From Flavobacterium piscinae (GTDB lineage Bacteria; Bacteroidota; Bacteroidia; Flavobacteriales; Flavobacteriaceae): a stretch of DNA of 64,000 bases. The notes beneath the pieces are model-generated. The model did no database searches and was not told the DNA's origin. It saw only the letters and a program-made list of their open reading frames with translations. Shown one piece after another: positions 41,582 to 50,573 of the stretch. The position numbers were made by a program, and so were the translations under genes. Within the stretch, counting starts at the first letter, position 1, and each line of letters begins with the position of its first letter. The stretch lies in assembly GCF_004122145.1 (NCBI RefSeq), contig NZ_SBKQ01000010.1, forward strand, positions 1 through 64,000. The letters run 5' to 3'.

Positions 41582-42997
41582 ATGGAAATTATTCATATTA
41601 GTGCCGAGTGTTATCCGGTGGCAAAAGTGGGCGGTCTTGCCGATGTTGTGGGGGCTTTACCAAAATATTTAAATCAATTAGGACATCATGCAAAAGTTGT
41701 TGTTCCGGGTTATGACAATAAATTTTCAAAAGAAAATGAATTTGAAACCATTCACCAAGGACAATTGCGATTAGGATGGTTTACTTTTTCCTATACTATA
41801 CTCAAGGAGAAAACCAATAAACTCGGGTTTGAGTTGTATTTAATTGCCATTCCTGAATTGTTTGACCGTCCCAACGTTTATTCCTATGAAGATGATACAG
41901 AGCGATTTACTGCTTTTCAAGTGGCTTTTTTAAATTGGTTGACCGAAACCAATCAAACACCGGACATCATTCATTGCCACGACCACCATACAGGACTAAT
42001 ATCGTTTATGATGTCGCATGCACCAATTTATCAACATTTGAATCATGTTCCAACTATTTTAACCATTCATAACGGTCAATACCAAGGATGGTTTGGTTTT
42101 GATAAATTACATTATTTACCACAAGTAAGTTCGTCACGATTAGGGTTTTTAGAATGGAACGGCATCATCAATCCACTAGCTTCAGCTATTAAATGTGCAT
42201 GGAAAGTAACCACTGTATCACCCAGTTATTTAGACGAATTGAGTGAAAAAGCCAATGGTTTAGAAAATCTATTGCGATTTGAACGTCCAAAATGCCTGGG
42301 AATTTTAAACGGAATTGACAATGAAGTTTGGAATCCGAAAACGGATGATATGCTTGAATTCAATTATGATGTAAAGACCTTAAGTACCGGAAAATCAAAA
42401 AATAAAAAGTATTTATGTGAACAATTTAATTTAGATCCAACCAAACCACTTTTCACTTTCATTGGAAGATTGGTTGGTGAAAAAGGAGCCGATTTATTGC
42501 CTGAAATTTGCAGTATTGCCTTAAGTCGAAATCCAAACGAAATCAATATTTTAATTTTAGGTTCAGGTGATTCAAATGTGGAGCATGGATTAACCCAACT
42601 CACTCATTTTTATAAAGGAAATTACAATGCTTACATTGGGTACAATGAAAAGTTAGCCCATATTATCTATGCCGGAGCAGATTATCTTTTAATGCCTTCC
42701 AGAGTGGAACCATGTGGATTGAATCAACTCTATGCTTTACGTTATGGTACAATTCCGATTGTTAGAAGAACAGGAGGACTTAAGGATACAGTGATTGACA
42801 TTGGCGATGGAGGATTTGGAATTTGTCACGACCAGACAAGCGTGTATGATGTAAATTATTCTATTACCAGAGCAATTGATTTATATAACGATGTTAAAAA
42901 TTTTGATAAAACCAGAAAAACAATCATGCAAATTGACCATTCTTGGGAAAAAGTTGCACAAGAATATATTGAAGTTTACCAATCATTAAAAAAATAA
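41582..42997 (+). CDS. glgA: Glycogen synthase (ADP-glucose type)
   Basis: It adds glucose from ADP-glucose to glycogen. This GT5 glycosyltransferase of 471 aa shows the N-terminal 'ECYPVAKVGGLADVVGALP' motif (KVGGL binds ADP-glucose), 'TILTIHNGQYQGWF', 'NGIDNEVWNP', 'FIGRLVGEKGADLL' and the C-terminal 'PSRVEPCGLNQLYALRYGTIP..RRTGGLKDTV'. glgC lies 2 nt downstream. This is a two-gene core for glycogen synthesis; branching enzyme is not nearby. Confidence 0.95.
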   Translation: MEIIHISAECYPVAKVGGLADVVGALPKYLNQLGHHAKVVVPGYDNKFSKENEFETIHQGQLRLGWFTFSYTILKEKTNKLGFELYLIAIPELFDRPNVYSYEDDTERFTAFQVAFLNWLTETNQTPDIIHCHDHHTGLISFMMSHAPIYQHLNHVPTILTIHNGQYQGWFGFDKLHYLPQVSSSRLGFLEWNGIINPLASAIKCAWKVTTVSPSYLDELSEKANGLENLLRFERPKCLGILNGIDNEVWNPKTDDMLEFNYDVKTLSTGKSKNKKYLCEQFNLDPTKPLFTFIGRLVGEKGADLLPEICSIALSRNPNEINILILGSGDSNVEHGLTQLTHFYKGNYNAYIGYNEKLAHIIYAGADYLLMPSRVEPCGLNQLYALRYGTIPIVRRTGGLKDTVIDIGDGGFGICHDQTSVYDVNYSITRAIDLYNDVKNFDKTRKTIMQIDHSWEKVAQEYIEVYQSLKK

Positions 42998-42999
42998 CC

Positions 43000-44274
43000 A
43001 TGAAAAAAGATGTTTTAGCCATTATTTTAGGAGGAGGACAAGGCTCACGATTATATCCATTAACGGAAACCCGTTCAAAACCGGCAGTTCCTATTGCAGG
43101 GAAATATCGATTAGTTGATATTCCAATTTCCAATTGTATCAATTCTGACATCAAACGAATGTTTGTTTTGACACAATTTAATTCGGCTTCGTTGAATCAA
43201 CACATTAAAAACACATACCATTTTAGCTATTTCAGCACTGCATTTGTTGATATTTTAGCCGCAGAACAAACGCCTGATAATCCAACTTGGTTTCAAGGAA
43301 CGGCCGATGCGGTTCGCCAATGTATGCAACACTTCTTGAATCATGAGTTTGATTATGCTTTGATTTTATCCGGTGATCAATTGTATCAAATGGATTTTAA
43401 TGAAATGATTGACGCTCATCAACAAAGTGGAGCTTCAATAACGATTGCTACTTTACCTGTATCTGCCAAAGAAGCACCTGAATTTGGTATTTTGAAAACG
43501 GATGAAAACAGTTTTATTTCCTCCTTTATAGAAAAACCGGCGGCTGATTTATTACCACAATGGACTTCGGAGGTGAGTGATGAAATGAAAAATGATGGAA
43601 GACATTATTTGGCATCCATGGGAATTTACATTTTTAATCGTGAATTGCTAATTGATTTAATGAAAAATCCGGATACCAAAGATTTTGGAAAAGAAATCAT
43701 TCCACAAGCCATTGGAAAACAAAGGATATTAAGTTATCAATACGAAGGCTATTGGACCGATATTGGAAATATTGATTCATTTTTTGAAGCTAATTTAGGT
43801 TTGACCGATGACATTCCTAAGTTTAATTTGTTTGATAATAACAGTAAAATTTATACCCGTGCAAGGGTTTTACCACCCGGAAAAACCTTAGGAAAAACAA
43901 CGATTGAAAAATCGATCGTGGCAGAAGGTTGTATTTTAAACTCGGCGGTGATTGAACATTCTGTGATTGGAATCCGTTCACGGGTGGATGAAGGTACAAC
44001 CATTAAAAATTCTTATGTGATGGGTAGTGATTATTATCAAAACCTTGATGAACTGAATCAAAACATCGCCCACAATATTAAAAATATTGGCATTGGAAAA
44101 CGTTGCTATATCAACAATACGATTGTCGATAAAAATTGTAGAATTGGAAATGATGTTTATCTAAACGGCGGAAAACATTTGGAGGACATGAATACCTCTT
44201 TGTACACTATAAAAGAAGGTATAATAGTAGTTAAAAAAGGAGCTACATTACCCGATGGATTTAGGATAGAATAA
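43000..44274 (+). CDS. glgC: Glucose-1-phosphate adenylyltransferase (ADP-glucose pyrophosphorylase)
   Basis: It makes ADP-glucose from glucose-1-phosphate and ATP, the committing step of glycogen synthesis. The 424-residue protein has 'LGGGQGSRLYPLTETRSKPAVPIAG' (nucleotide binding), 'WFQGTADAVRQ', 'SGDQLYQMDF', the substrate-binding 'SFIEKP', and a C-terminal left-handed beta-helix with hexapeptide repeats ('IVAEGCILNSAVIEHSVIG'). Usually allosterically controlled. Co-transcribed with glgA and followed by a strong terminator. Confidence 0.95.
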   Translation: MKKDVLAIILGGGQGSRLYPLTETRSKPAVPIAGKYRLVDIPISNCINSDIKRMFVLTQFNSASLNQHIKNTYHFSYFSTAFVDILAAEQTPDNPTWFQGTADAVRQCMQHFLNHEFDYALILSGDQLYQMDFNEMIDAHQQSGASITIATLPVSAKEAPEFGILKTDENSFISSFIEKPAADLLPQWTSEVSDEMKNDGRHYLASMGIYIFNRELLIDLMKNPDTKDFGKEIIPQAIGKQRILSYQYEGYWTDIGNIDSFFEANLGLTDDIPKFNLFDNNSKIYTRARVLPPGKTLGKTTIEKSIVAEGCILNSAVIEHSVIGIRSRVDEGTTIKNSYVMGSDYYQNLDELNQNIAHNIKNIGIGKRCYINNTIVDKNCRIGNDVYLNGGKHLEDMNTSLYTIKEGIIVVKKGATLPDGFRIE

Positions 44275-44285
44275 TATCCATTGAT

Positions 44286-44324
44286 AAAAAAAGGATTCTT
44301 GAAATATTCAGGAATCCTTTTTTT
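44286..44324. terminator. Bidirectional terminator after glgC
   Basis: AAAAAAAGGATTC (44286-44298) pairs fully with GAATCCTTTTTTT (44312-44324) around a 13-nt loop. It separates convergent glgC and the symporter gene. Confidence 0.9.
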
Positions 44325-44344
44325 ATGTATGGAATTAGTCTAAC

Positions 44345-45619
44345 TTACTGGTTTTCTACTTCATGCAATTTTCCAATAGAACTGGCAACCACAGTAGCAA
44401 CCGTAGCATCACTAGTAACATTTACAACGGTTCTACACATATCCAATGGTCTGTCGATAGCAAAAATCAAGGCTAATCCGGCTTCCGGTATGCCGGCCTG
44501 ACCAAGGACAATTACAAGCATTACCATTCCGGCACTGGGAACGGCAGCTGAACCTATAGAAGCTAACGTTGCAGTAACTACAATCATCAACTGCGTTTGT
44601 AAATCCAAAGGAATACCCATTGCTTGAGCAATAAAAACTGCAGCTACTGCTTGGTATAAACTGGTTCCATCCATGTTAACGGTTGCACCTAAAGGCAATA
44701 CAAAACTGGACACTTCTTCATCTACTCCAACATGTTCAGTTACTCTTTCCATCGTAACGGGCAAAGTGGCCGCACTGGAACTTGTTGAAAAAGCTAACAA
44801 TTGAGCCGGAGAAATTGCTTTAAAAAATTTAATCGGTGAATATTTGGCTAATACTATCAACAGCGTTGGATATAAAACAAAAACCATTATTGCAAGTCCG
44901 ATTACAACCGTTAATGCATAAATCAACAAGGCATTTAAGGTAGAAAAATCAGGTATTTCGACCATCAAAGCAGCCATTAAAGCAAAAACACCAATGGGAG
45001 CTCCGAGCATGATGATGTCAATTATTTTTAGAATGACATCATTTAACCCTTTAAAAAAATCTACGACAGGCTTTGCTTTGTTTTCGTCGATTAAAATTAA
45101 TCCAATACCCAATAGAATAACAAAAAGAATCACTTGTAGCATCGAAGCATTGTCGGTCATTGCTTTAAAAAAATTGTCCGGAACCACATCAACCAACGGT
45201 TGTAGAGGTCCGCTATTTTTAGCTTTTTCGGCTAATTCTATTTTTTGAGCGGCATCACCGGCAAAATTTTCTAACAGACTCTTACGGGATTCGTCATTAA
45301 TATAATCGCCCGGTTGAATTAAATTGGCTAACACCAAACCAATTGAAACAGCACAAACGGTTGAAAACAAATACAAAGCGACCGTTCTTCCGCCGAGTTT
45401 AGATAACTTTGCTATATCTTTTAAGTCCGAAAGTCCCACTATCAGCGATACTACAATCAACGGAACTGCAATCATTTTTAATAAATTGATAAAAATGGTT
45501 CCGAAAGGTTTAACCCAATCCACGACAATTTCTTTAAGTTCCATATTTTTCATCAGGTACCCAAAAATCAAACCGAGAATCATTCCAATAAGAATCTTCC
45601 AATGTAAGGCTAATTTCAT
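44345..45619 (-). CDS. Dicarboxylate/amino acid:cation symporter (DAACS family)
   Basis: A 424-residue inner-membrane symporter for acidic amino acids or C4-dicarboxylates with Na+ or H+. The start is ATG 45619 ('MKLALHWKILIGMILGLIFGYLM'); a longer frame upstream overlaps aroC and is not real. Eight spans and two re-entrant loops are expected; the serine-rich hairpin motif 'AFSTSSSAATLPVTMERV' and 'LPLGATVNMDGTSLYQAV' are the family hallmarks, and 'AIDRPLDMCRTVVNVTSDA' carries the substrate/cation site with 'D.CRT'. The aroC stop lies 5 nt upstream; likely the same transcript. Confidence 0.9.
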   Translation of the reverse strand: MKLALHWKILIGMILGLIFGYLMKNMELKEIVVDWVKPFGTIFINLLKMIAVPLIVVSLIVGLSDLKDIAKLSKLGGRTVALYLFSTVCAVSIGLVLANLIQPGDYINDESRKSLLENFAGDAAQKIELAEKAKNSGPLQPLVDVVPDNFFKAMTDNASMLQVILFVILLGIGLILIDENKAKPVVDFFKGLNDVILKIIDIIMLGAPIGVFALMAALMVEIPDFSTLNALLIYALTVVIGLAIMVFVLYPTLLIVLAKYSPIKFFKAISPAQLLAFSTSSSAATLPVTMERVTEHVGVDEEVSSFVLPLGATVNMDGTSLYQAVAAVFIAQAMGIPLDLQTQLMIVVTATLASIGSAAVPSAGMVMLVIVLGQAGIPEAGLALIFAIDRPLDMCRTVVNVTSDATVATVVASSIGKLHEVENQ

Positions 45620-45624
45620 ATGTG

Positions 45625-46686
45625 TTAGTTGTATGTTTTTTGTAATAAATAAAAATCGGCCAACACGATGGCAGCCATAGCTTCCACGATAGGAACTGCT
45701 CTCGGAACAACACATGGATCGTGACGACCTTTTCCTTCCAAATCAACTAAGTTTCCTTCTTTATCGATGGTTGATTGTTTTTGCATAATGGTAGCAACCG
45801 GTTTAAATGCAATTCTAAAATAAATATCCATCCCATTTGAAATTCCGCCTTGAATTCCACCGGATAAATTGGATTGCGTAGTACCATCTTCGTTAAACAA
45901 ATCGTTGTGTTCACTTCCTTTCATGCGAGCTCCGCAAAAACCGCTACCAAATTCAAAACCTTTCACGGCATTGATGGACAACATGGCTTTTCCTAATTCG
46001 GCATGTAATTTATCAAAAACGGGTTCGCCCAAACCAATGGGAACATTTTGAATTACGCAAGTAATGGTACCTCCAATGGTATCGCCTTCTTTACGAATCG
46101 AACGAATTAATTCTTCCATTTTGGCAGCAGTAGTTTCATCAGGACAACGAACCGGATTACTTTCAATTTTTGAAAAGTCTAAATCTTGGTATGGTTTATC
46201 TATAAAAATATCGCCCACTGAAGAGACAAAAGCATAAATTTTAATATCCGAAAGGATTTGTTTCGCAATTGCACCGGCTACTACTCTACTTGCTGTTTCA
46301 CGAGCAGAACTTCTTCCGCCACCGCGATAATCCCTGATTCCATATTTTTTTTCATAGGTAAAGTCGGCATGACTGGGTCGAAACGCGGCCTCAATATGAC
46401 TGTAATCATTGGATTTTTGATTGGTATTTGGAATAATAAAACCAATGGGGGTTCCGGTTGTTTTTCCTTCAAAAATTCCGGATAAAAACTGAACTTCATC
46501 AGCTTCTTTACGTTGCGTAACAATAGCAGATTGACCGGGTTTACGACGAATCATTTCGAGTTGAATGGCTTCAAAATCTAACTCAATTCCGGGTGGACAA
46601 CCGTCTATGATTCCGCCTAAAGCTTCGCCGTGTGATTCTCCAAAAGTTGTGAGTTTGAATAAAGTTCCGTAACTGTTTCCTGCCAT
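45625..46686 (-). CDS. aroC: Chorismate synthase
   Basis: It converts EPSP to chorismate with reduced FMN, the last shikimate step. It has 353 aa from ATG 46686 ('[20 protein letters not shown]'). Signatures: '[18 protein letters not shown]', '[21 protein letters not shown]', '[12 protein letters not shown]', and '[21 protein letters not shown]'. Length is normal. A -7 box is found 19-26 nt upstream. The downstream symporter gene is 5 nt away. Confidence 0.95.
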   Translation of the reverse strand: MAGNSYGTLFKLTTFGESHGEALGGIIDGCPPGIELDFEAIQLEMIRRKPGQSAIVTQRKEADEVQFLSGIFEGKTTGTPIGFIIPNTNQKSNDYSHIEAAFRPSHADFTYEKKYGIRDYRGGGRSSARETASRVVAGAIAKQILSDIKIYAFVSSVGDIFIDKPYQDLDFSKIESNPVRCPDETTAAKMEELIRSIRKEGDTIGGTITCVIQNVPIGLGEPVFDKLHAELGKAMLSINAVKGFEFGSGFCGARMKGSEHNDLFNEDGTTQSNLSGGIQGGISNGMDIYFRIAFKPVATIMQKQSTIDKEGNLVDLEGKGRHDPCVVPRAVPIVEAMAAIVLADFYLLQKTYN

Positions 46687-46704
46687 TTTGAAATGAAGTT
46701 TCAA

Positions 46705-46712
46705 CAAAAATA
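46705..46712 (-). promoter_or_regulatory. -7 box of the aroC promoter
   Basis: On the minus strand this is TATTTTTG, matching TAnnTTTG, 18 nt before the aroC ATG. Confidence 0.5.
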
Positions 46713-46846
46713 AGTTTTTTCAATAAAATAGTGCTATTAAAATCAAATTGAATTCACATTAATATAATATGAACTTGCCATTCGTTAACTTTTAGGTAAA
46801 ACGTACTCGGAAAAATGTCAGTTAATTTGCTAAACCTCATTTACGT

Positions 46847-47677
46847 ATGCTTAAAAAGAGAAAAGTTGAAGTGGTGGTCATTTCAGATGTGCATCTTGGT
46901 ACATTTGGTTGCCATGCCAAAGAATTGTATCATTATCTTTCTACCATAAAGCCAAAAACATTAATTCTGAATGGAGACATTATTGATATTTGGCAGTTTC
47001 GAAAATCATATTTCCCAAAATCGCATTTAAAAGTTATCAAAAAAATTATTGATTTAGCTTCCAAAGGAACCGAAGTGTATTACATCACAGGAAATCACGA
47101 CGAAATGCTCCGGAAATTCAGTGATACAAAAATCGGTAATTTTTCGATTATTGATAAGTTGGTGTTGGAATTAGACGATAAGAAAGCTTGGATTTTTCAC
47201 GGTGATGTATTTGATGCTTCTGTTCAACATTCAAAATGGATTGCTAAACTGGGTGGTTGGGGATATGATTTGTTAATCTTAGCCAATCGCTCGATCAATT
47301 GGGTGCTCCAAAAAATGGGAAAAGAGCCCTATTCCTTTTCTAAAAAAATAAAAGCGAATGTAAAAAAAGCTGTAAAATTTATCTCCGATTTTGAAGTTAC
47401 AGCCTCCGAATTAGCCATTGAAAACAAGTATGACTATGTGATTTGTGGCCATATACACGAACCTAAAATGATTCGAAAAGTCAATAAAAAAGGGACTACT
47501 TTTTACTTAAATTCAGGTGATTGGGTGGAGAATTTAACTGCGTTGGAATACAATAAAAAACGTTGGAAATTATATCGCTACGACAAAGATTCCAACATGA
47601 TTCAAGAGGATTTTTTTGAGATGGAAACCAAATTAAGCGAACAGCTTATTGCATCTTTGTTATTCTCCAACAAATAA
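46847..47677 (+). CDS. LpxH-like metallophosphoesterase (UDP-2,3-diacylglucosamine diphosphatase type)
   Basis: A 276-residue calcineurin-fold phosphoesterase probably acting in lipid A synthesis, hydrolysing UDP-2,3-diacylglucosamine. All metal motifs are present: 'VVISDVHLGTFG' (DxH), 'LILNGDIIDIW' (GDxxD), 'YITGNHDEMLR' (GNHD), 'IFHGDVFD', and 'VICGHIHEPKM' (GHxH). The length is longer than E. coli LpxH (240 aa) and typical of the Bacteroidetes homologue. A phosphoesterase of another substrate remains possible. Confidence 0.82.
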   Translation: MLKKRKVEVVVISDVHLGTFGCHAKELYHYLSTIKPKTLILNGDIIDIWQFRKSYFPKSHLKVIKKIIDLASKGTEVYYITGNHDEMLRKFSDTKIGNFSIIDKLVLELDDKKAWIFHGDVFDASVQHSKWIAKLGGWGYDLLILANRSINWVLQKMGKEPYSFSKKIKANVKKAVKFISDFEVTASELAIENKYDYVICGHIHEPKMIRKVNKKGTTFYLNSGDWVENLTALEYNKKRWKLYRYDKDSNMIQEDFFEMETKLSEQLIASLLFSNK

Positions 47678-47730
47678 CCATTTTAACATTCTTTAACTTG
47701 TTAACAATACGATTTGAACAAAGAGAGCGT

Positions 47731-47738
47731 TATCTTTG
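47731..47738 (+). promoter_or_regulatory. -7 box of the outer-membrane protein gene
   Basis: TATCTTTG matches TAnnTTTG, 22 nt before the ATG at 47761. Confidence 0.6.
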
Positions 47739-47760
47739 TACAAATCTTAAATTAACAATA

Positions 47761-48255
47761 ATGAAAAAAGTACTTTTATCAGCCATCTTGGTTTTTGGCT
47801 TTATCTTGAGTACGAATGCTCAGGAAATTTCTAAAAATGCAATTGGTTTACGACTTGGTGACAACGATGGTTTTGGTGGTGAAATATCCTATCAAAGAGG
47901 TCTTTCTGACAACAACCGACTTGAATTTGATTTAGGTTGGCGAAACAGTAGCGATTGGGATGGTTACAAACTGGTTGGTTTATACCAATGGGTTTGGAAC
48001 ATTGAAGGCGGATTTAATTGGTATGCCGGTGCAGGAGCCGGTATTGGAAGTTGGAACCGAGACTTTGGTCCCAATAATTCCAATAGTGAAAATGGTACTT
48101 ATGTGTTAGCTGCCGGAGACATTGGAATAGAATATAACTTTGACTTTCCTTTGTTATTGTCATTAGACTTCAGACCCGAGTTTTACTTTGGAGATGGATA
48201 TAGAAATAACAATTTTGGTCCGGATATTGCTTTGGGAGTTCGATACCAATTCTAA
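47761..48255 (+). CDS. Small outer-membrane beta-barrel protein
   Basis: A 164-residue exported protein from ATG 47761 with signal 'MKKVLLSAILVFGFILSTNAQ'. Its strands ('NAIGLRLGDNDGFGGEISYQRGL', 'NRLEFDLGWRN', 'FNWYAGAGAGIGSW', 'DIGIEYNFDFPLLLSLDFRPEFYF') and the final aromatic 'DIALGVRYQF' fit an eight-stranded barrel. It has its own promoter and terminator, so it is monocistronic and probably well expressed. Role unknown. Confidence 0.8.
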   Translation: MKKVLLSAILVFGFILSTNAQEISKNAIGLRLGDNDGFGGEISYQRGLSDNNRLEFDLGWRNSSDWDGYKLVGLYQWVWNIEGGFNWYAGAGAGIGSWNRDFGPNNSNSENGTYVLAAGDIGIEYNFDFPLLLSLDFRPEFYFGDGYRNNNFGPDIALGVRYQF

Positions 48256-48271
48256 AAATATTTCAAAAAAT

Positions 48272-48298
48272 ACGTCCCTAAATTGGGACGTTTTTTTT
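48272..48298 (+). terminator. Rho-independent terminator
   Basis: ACGTCCC (48272-48278), 6-nt loop, GGGACGT (48285-48291), followed by a run of eight T. It ends next to the stop of the convergent lipoprotein gene. Confidence 0.9.
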
Positions 48299-48719
48299 AT
48301 TGGATGATAATGTTTTTTTTAGAATTAATTTTAACTATGCAAATGGGATAGGTCATCACAGTTGTAGCTAGACCTTTGGGAACGTTTTCTTTGATCGTTA
48401 TAATAATATCATTATCTGTTTCTTCAATATTTTCAATTGAAAATGAATAACCTCCGGAATTTTTCTCCCCCATATTCAATAACAAAAAATTACTTGTGTA
48501 GATGTCTGAGGGTTTTATTTTATTTTTCAAATCCTTATCATTCAACAACATTTTAAATTCTTTTTGTTCGGTAATCATTTCAAAAAAGCGAAAATTGGCT
48601 CCCCCCTGTTCGGATTGTTTCAAAATTTCGTAGAGGGGCGGTTTTTCATCTGTATTTTTTTGGGTTGAACAAGAAAATAATATTATACAAACCGTCATTG
48701 TTGCAATGATTTTTTTCAT
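48297..48719 (-). CDS. PrcB-like lipoprotein
   Basis: A 140-residue predicted lipoprotein from ATG 48719 ('MKKIIATMTVCIILFSC', lipidated Cys17). The C-terminal 60 residues match the PrcB_C pattern: 'GEKNSGGYSFSIENIEETDNDIIITIKENVPK' and 'VMTYPICIVKI'. In spirochaetes PrcB partners a surface protease; in Bacteroidetes the role is unknown. It lies 1 nt after bshA on the same strand and is likely co-transcribed with it. Confidence 0.7.
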   Translation of the reverse strand: MKKIIATMTVCIILFSCSTQKNTDEKPPLYEILKQSEQGGANFRFFEMITEQKEFKMLLNDKDLKNKIKPSDIYTSNFLLLNMGEKNSGGYSFSIENIEETDNDIIITIKENVPKGLATTVMTYPICIVKINSKKNIIIQ

Positions 48720-48720
48720 C

Positions 48721-49869
48721 TTAACTTGAAATTGAATTGAATTGATTTTTAATGGCTTTTTCATAAACCGCTTCATACAAAGGCAGAATATTTATTATAT
48801 CAAACTGCTGAGCCACTGCAAAAGCATTCTTCTTAAATGTAGATAACGTGACATCATCCTGAATTATTTTAAGTGCATTTTCTGCCATCGCATCAATAGC
48901 CCCCACATTGCTTAGATAACCTGAAAAACCATCTTTATTTACTTCAGGTAAACCACCGGTGTTGGTTGAAATTACCGGTACACTACAAGCCATAGCTTCC
49001 AAAGCAGCCAAACCGAAACTTTCCGTTTCCGATGGAAGCAAAAACAAATCGGTGAAACATAAAATTTTATCAATTTCATTGCTGTTTCCAAAAAAGATAA
49101 CTTTGTTAGAAATGCCTAATTCTTCACATAAAAGTTCGGCATTTTCTTTTTCCGGCCCTTCGCCTACCATCATTAATTTTGCCGGAATTTGTTGTTGAAT
49201 TTTATAAAAAATCTTGATGACATCCGGTATGCGTTTTACTTTTCTAAAGTTACTGATATGCGTAATGATGCGTTCATCATTTTTTGCCATCAACGAGCGA
49301 TAACAAGGGGTTCCTTCTTCCACTTTTGCTTTATTGATTTCGATGAAATTCGGAATAACTTCAATTTCTTTTGTGATTGCAAAGTGTTTATAGGTGTCGT
49401 CTTTCAAACTTTGTGAAACGGAGGTTACCACATCCGATTGGTTAATGCTAAACGTAACCGCCGATTTATAAAATGGATGTTTTCCAACCAAAGTAATATC
49501 GGTTCCATGCAAAGTGGTCACCATCGGAATATAAATTCCTTCTGCTTTCAACATTTGTTTAGCCATATAACCTGCGTAGGCATGTGGAATGGCATAATGC
49601 ACGTGTAAAAGTTCTATTTTATGCAATTTTACCATGTCCACTAATTTACTGGAAAGTGCTAATTCGTAGGGCTGGTAGTGAAAAAGCGGATATTCGGGAA
49701 CATTCACTTCGTGGTAATGCAAATTCGGATTAAGTAAAGCCAAGCGAACCGGCTGTTTATAGGTAATAAAGTGAATTTCGTGACCCCGTTGAGCCAATTC
49801 TAAACCCAATTCAGTAGCCACTACTCCACTTCCTCCGAAGGTTGGATAACAAACTATAGCTATTTTCAT
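48721..49869 (-). CDS. bshA: N-acetyl-alpha-D-glucosaminyl L-malate synthase
   Basis: It starts bacillithiol synthesis by transferring GlcNAc from UDP-GlcNAc to L-malate. This GT4 glycosyltransferase (382 aa) has 'YPTFGGSGVVATELGLELAQRGHEIHFI', 'LLHVHYAIPHAYAGYMAKQML', 'TTLHGTDITLVGKHP', 'ISNFRKVKRIPDVI' and the donor-binding 'PSETESFGLAALEAMACSVPVISTNTGG', all typical of BshA. Bacillithiol is the main low-molecular-weight thiol in many Bacteroidetes. bshB and bshC are not in the window. Confidence 0.92.
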   Translation of the reverse strand: MKIAIVCYPTFGGSGVVATELGLELAQRGHEIHFITYKQPVRLALLNPNLHYHEVNVPEYPLFHYQPYELALSSKLVDMVKLHKIELLHVHYAIPHAYAGYMAKQMLKAEGIYIPMVTTLHGTDITLVGKHPFYKSAVTFSINQSDVVTSVSQSLKDDTYKHFAITKEIEVIPNFIEINKAKVEEGTPCYRSLMAKNDERIITHISNFRKVKRIPDVIKIFYKIQQQIPAKLMMVGEGPEKENAELLCEELGISNKVIFFGNSNEIDKILCFTDLFLLPSETESFGLAALEAMACSVPVISTNTGGLPEVNKDGFSGYLSNVGAIDAMAENALKIIQDDVTLSTFKKNAFAVAQQFDIINILPLYEAVYEKAIKNQFNSISS

Positions 49870-49887
49870 GTATAAATATTAGACTAA

Positions 49888-49895
49888 CAAAGTTA
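49888..49895 (-). promoter_or_regulatory. -7 box of the bshA promoter
   Basis: On the minus strand this is TAACTTTG, matching TAnnTTTG, 18 nt before the bshA ATG. Confidence 0.55.
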
Positions 49896-49953
49896 CATTC
49901 TTTGGCTTTTGCTTGTGGTAAGAAATCGTTAAAAAATTATTTTGTTGTATTAT

Positions 49954-50415
49954 TTAGAGCAATTCATATTCCGTACTGTTTTTTAATTCAGAAATCATAA
50001 AGGAGCTATGAGTACTGCCAATGTGTTTTAAATTTGTTAGTTTAGTAACCATAAACTCACGGTATTCTTCCATACCACTAACACAAATTTTAAGAATGTA
50101 ATCGTAATCACCACTAACGTGAAAACATTCGAGTACCTCGGTTAATTGTGTTACTTCATGTTCAAAGGTGTTTAAATATTCTTTCGTGTGCTGAATTAAT
50201 TTGATGTGACAAAACACCACAAAACTTTTATTAATCTTGGTTCTGTCTAACAATGCCACATAATTGCGAATAACTCCTTCCCTTTCTAATTTTTTTATTC
50301 TTTCATAAACCGCAGTTACCGAAAGATTAAGTTTATTGGAAAGCTCTTTGGTTGTTTTTTTACTGTCTTCTTGCAAAAGCATGAGCAGTTTTTTATCAAT
50401 TAAATCAAATTCCAT
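49954..50415 (-). CDS. Lrp/AsnC family transcriptional regulator
   Basis: A 153-residue regulator from ATG 50415 ('MEFDLIDKKLLMLLQED'). The N-terminal winged helix ('TTKELSNKLNLSVTAVYERIKKLEREGVI') binds DNA; the C-terminal RAM domain ('VLECFHVSGDYDYILKICV') senses an amino acid. It is divergent from a methionine gamma-lyase-type gene, the same arrangement as the MdeR/mdeA pair of pseudomonads, so it probably controls that gene. The 158-bp spacer is extremely AT-rich, as Lrp sites are. Confidence 0.9.
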   Translation of the reverse strand: MEFDLIDKKLLMLLQEDSKKTTKELSNKLNLSVTAVYERIKKLEREGVIRNYVALLDRTKINKSFVVFCHIKLIQHTKEYLNTFEHEVTQLTEVLECFHVSGDYDYILKICVSGMEEYREFMVTKLTNLKHIGSTHSSFMISELKNSTEYELL

Positions 50416-50451
50416 AAAATAATATTTTCTATTTTGTTCAGCAAAATAAAT

Positions 50452-50459
50452 CAAATATA
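50452..50459 (-). promoter_or_regulatory. -7 box of the Lrp-type regulator gene
   Basis: On the minus strand this is TATATTTG, matching TAnnTTTG. It lies in the AT-rich divergent spacer that should also hold the regulator's binding sites. Confidence 0.55.
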
Positions 50460-50573
50460 CCAATATAATCTAAATAAACATAATATAATAGAATAAAAAA
50501 CTAAAATATATATATTATATTGATATTTTTACTAAATGTTATTTTATTTGTATTACATATAAAATTACAAAAA

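Noticed and set aside
45620..45715. N-terminal extension of the symporter
   Set aside because: The extra residues overlap the end of aroC in another frame and are not hydrophobic; the ATG at 45619 begins the first transmembrane span.
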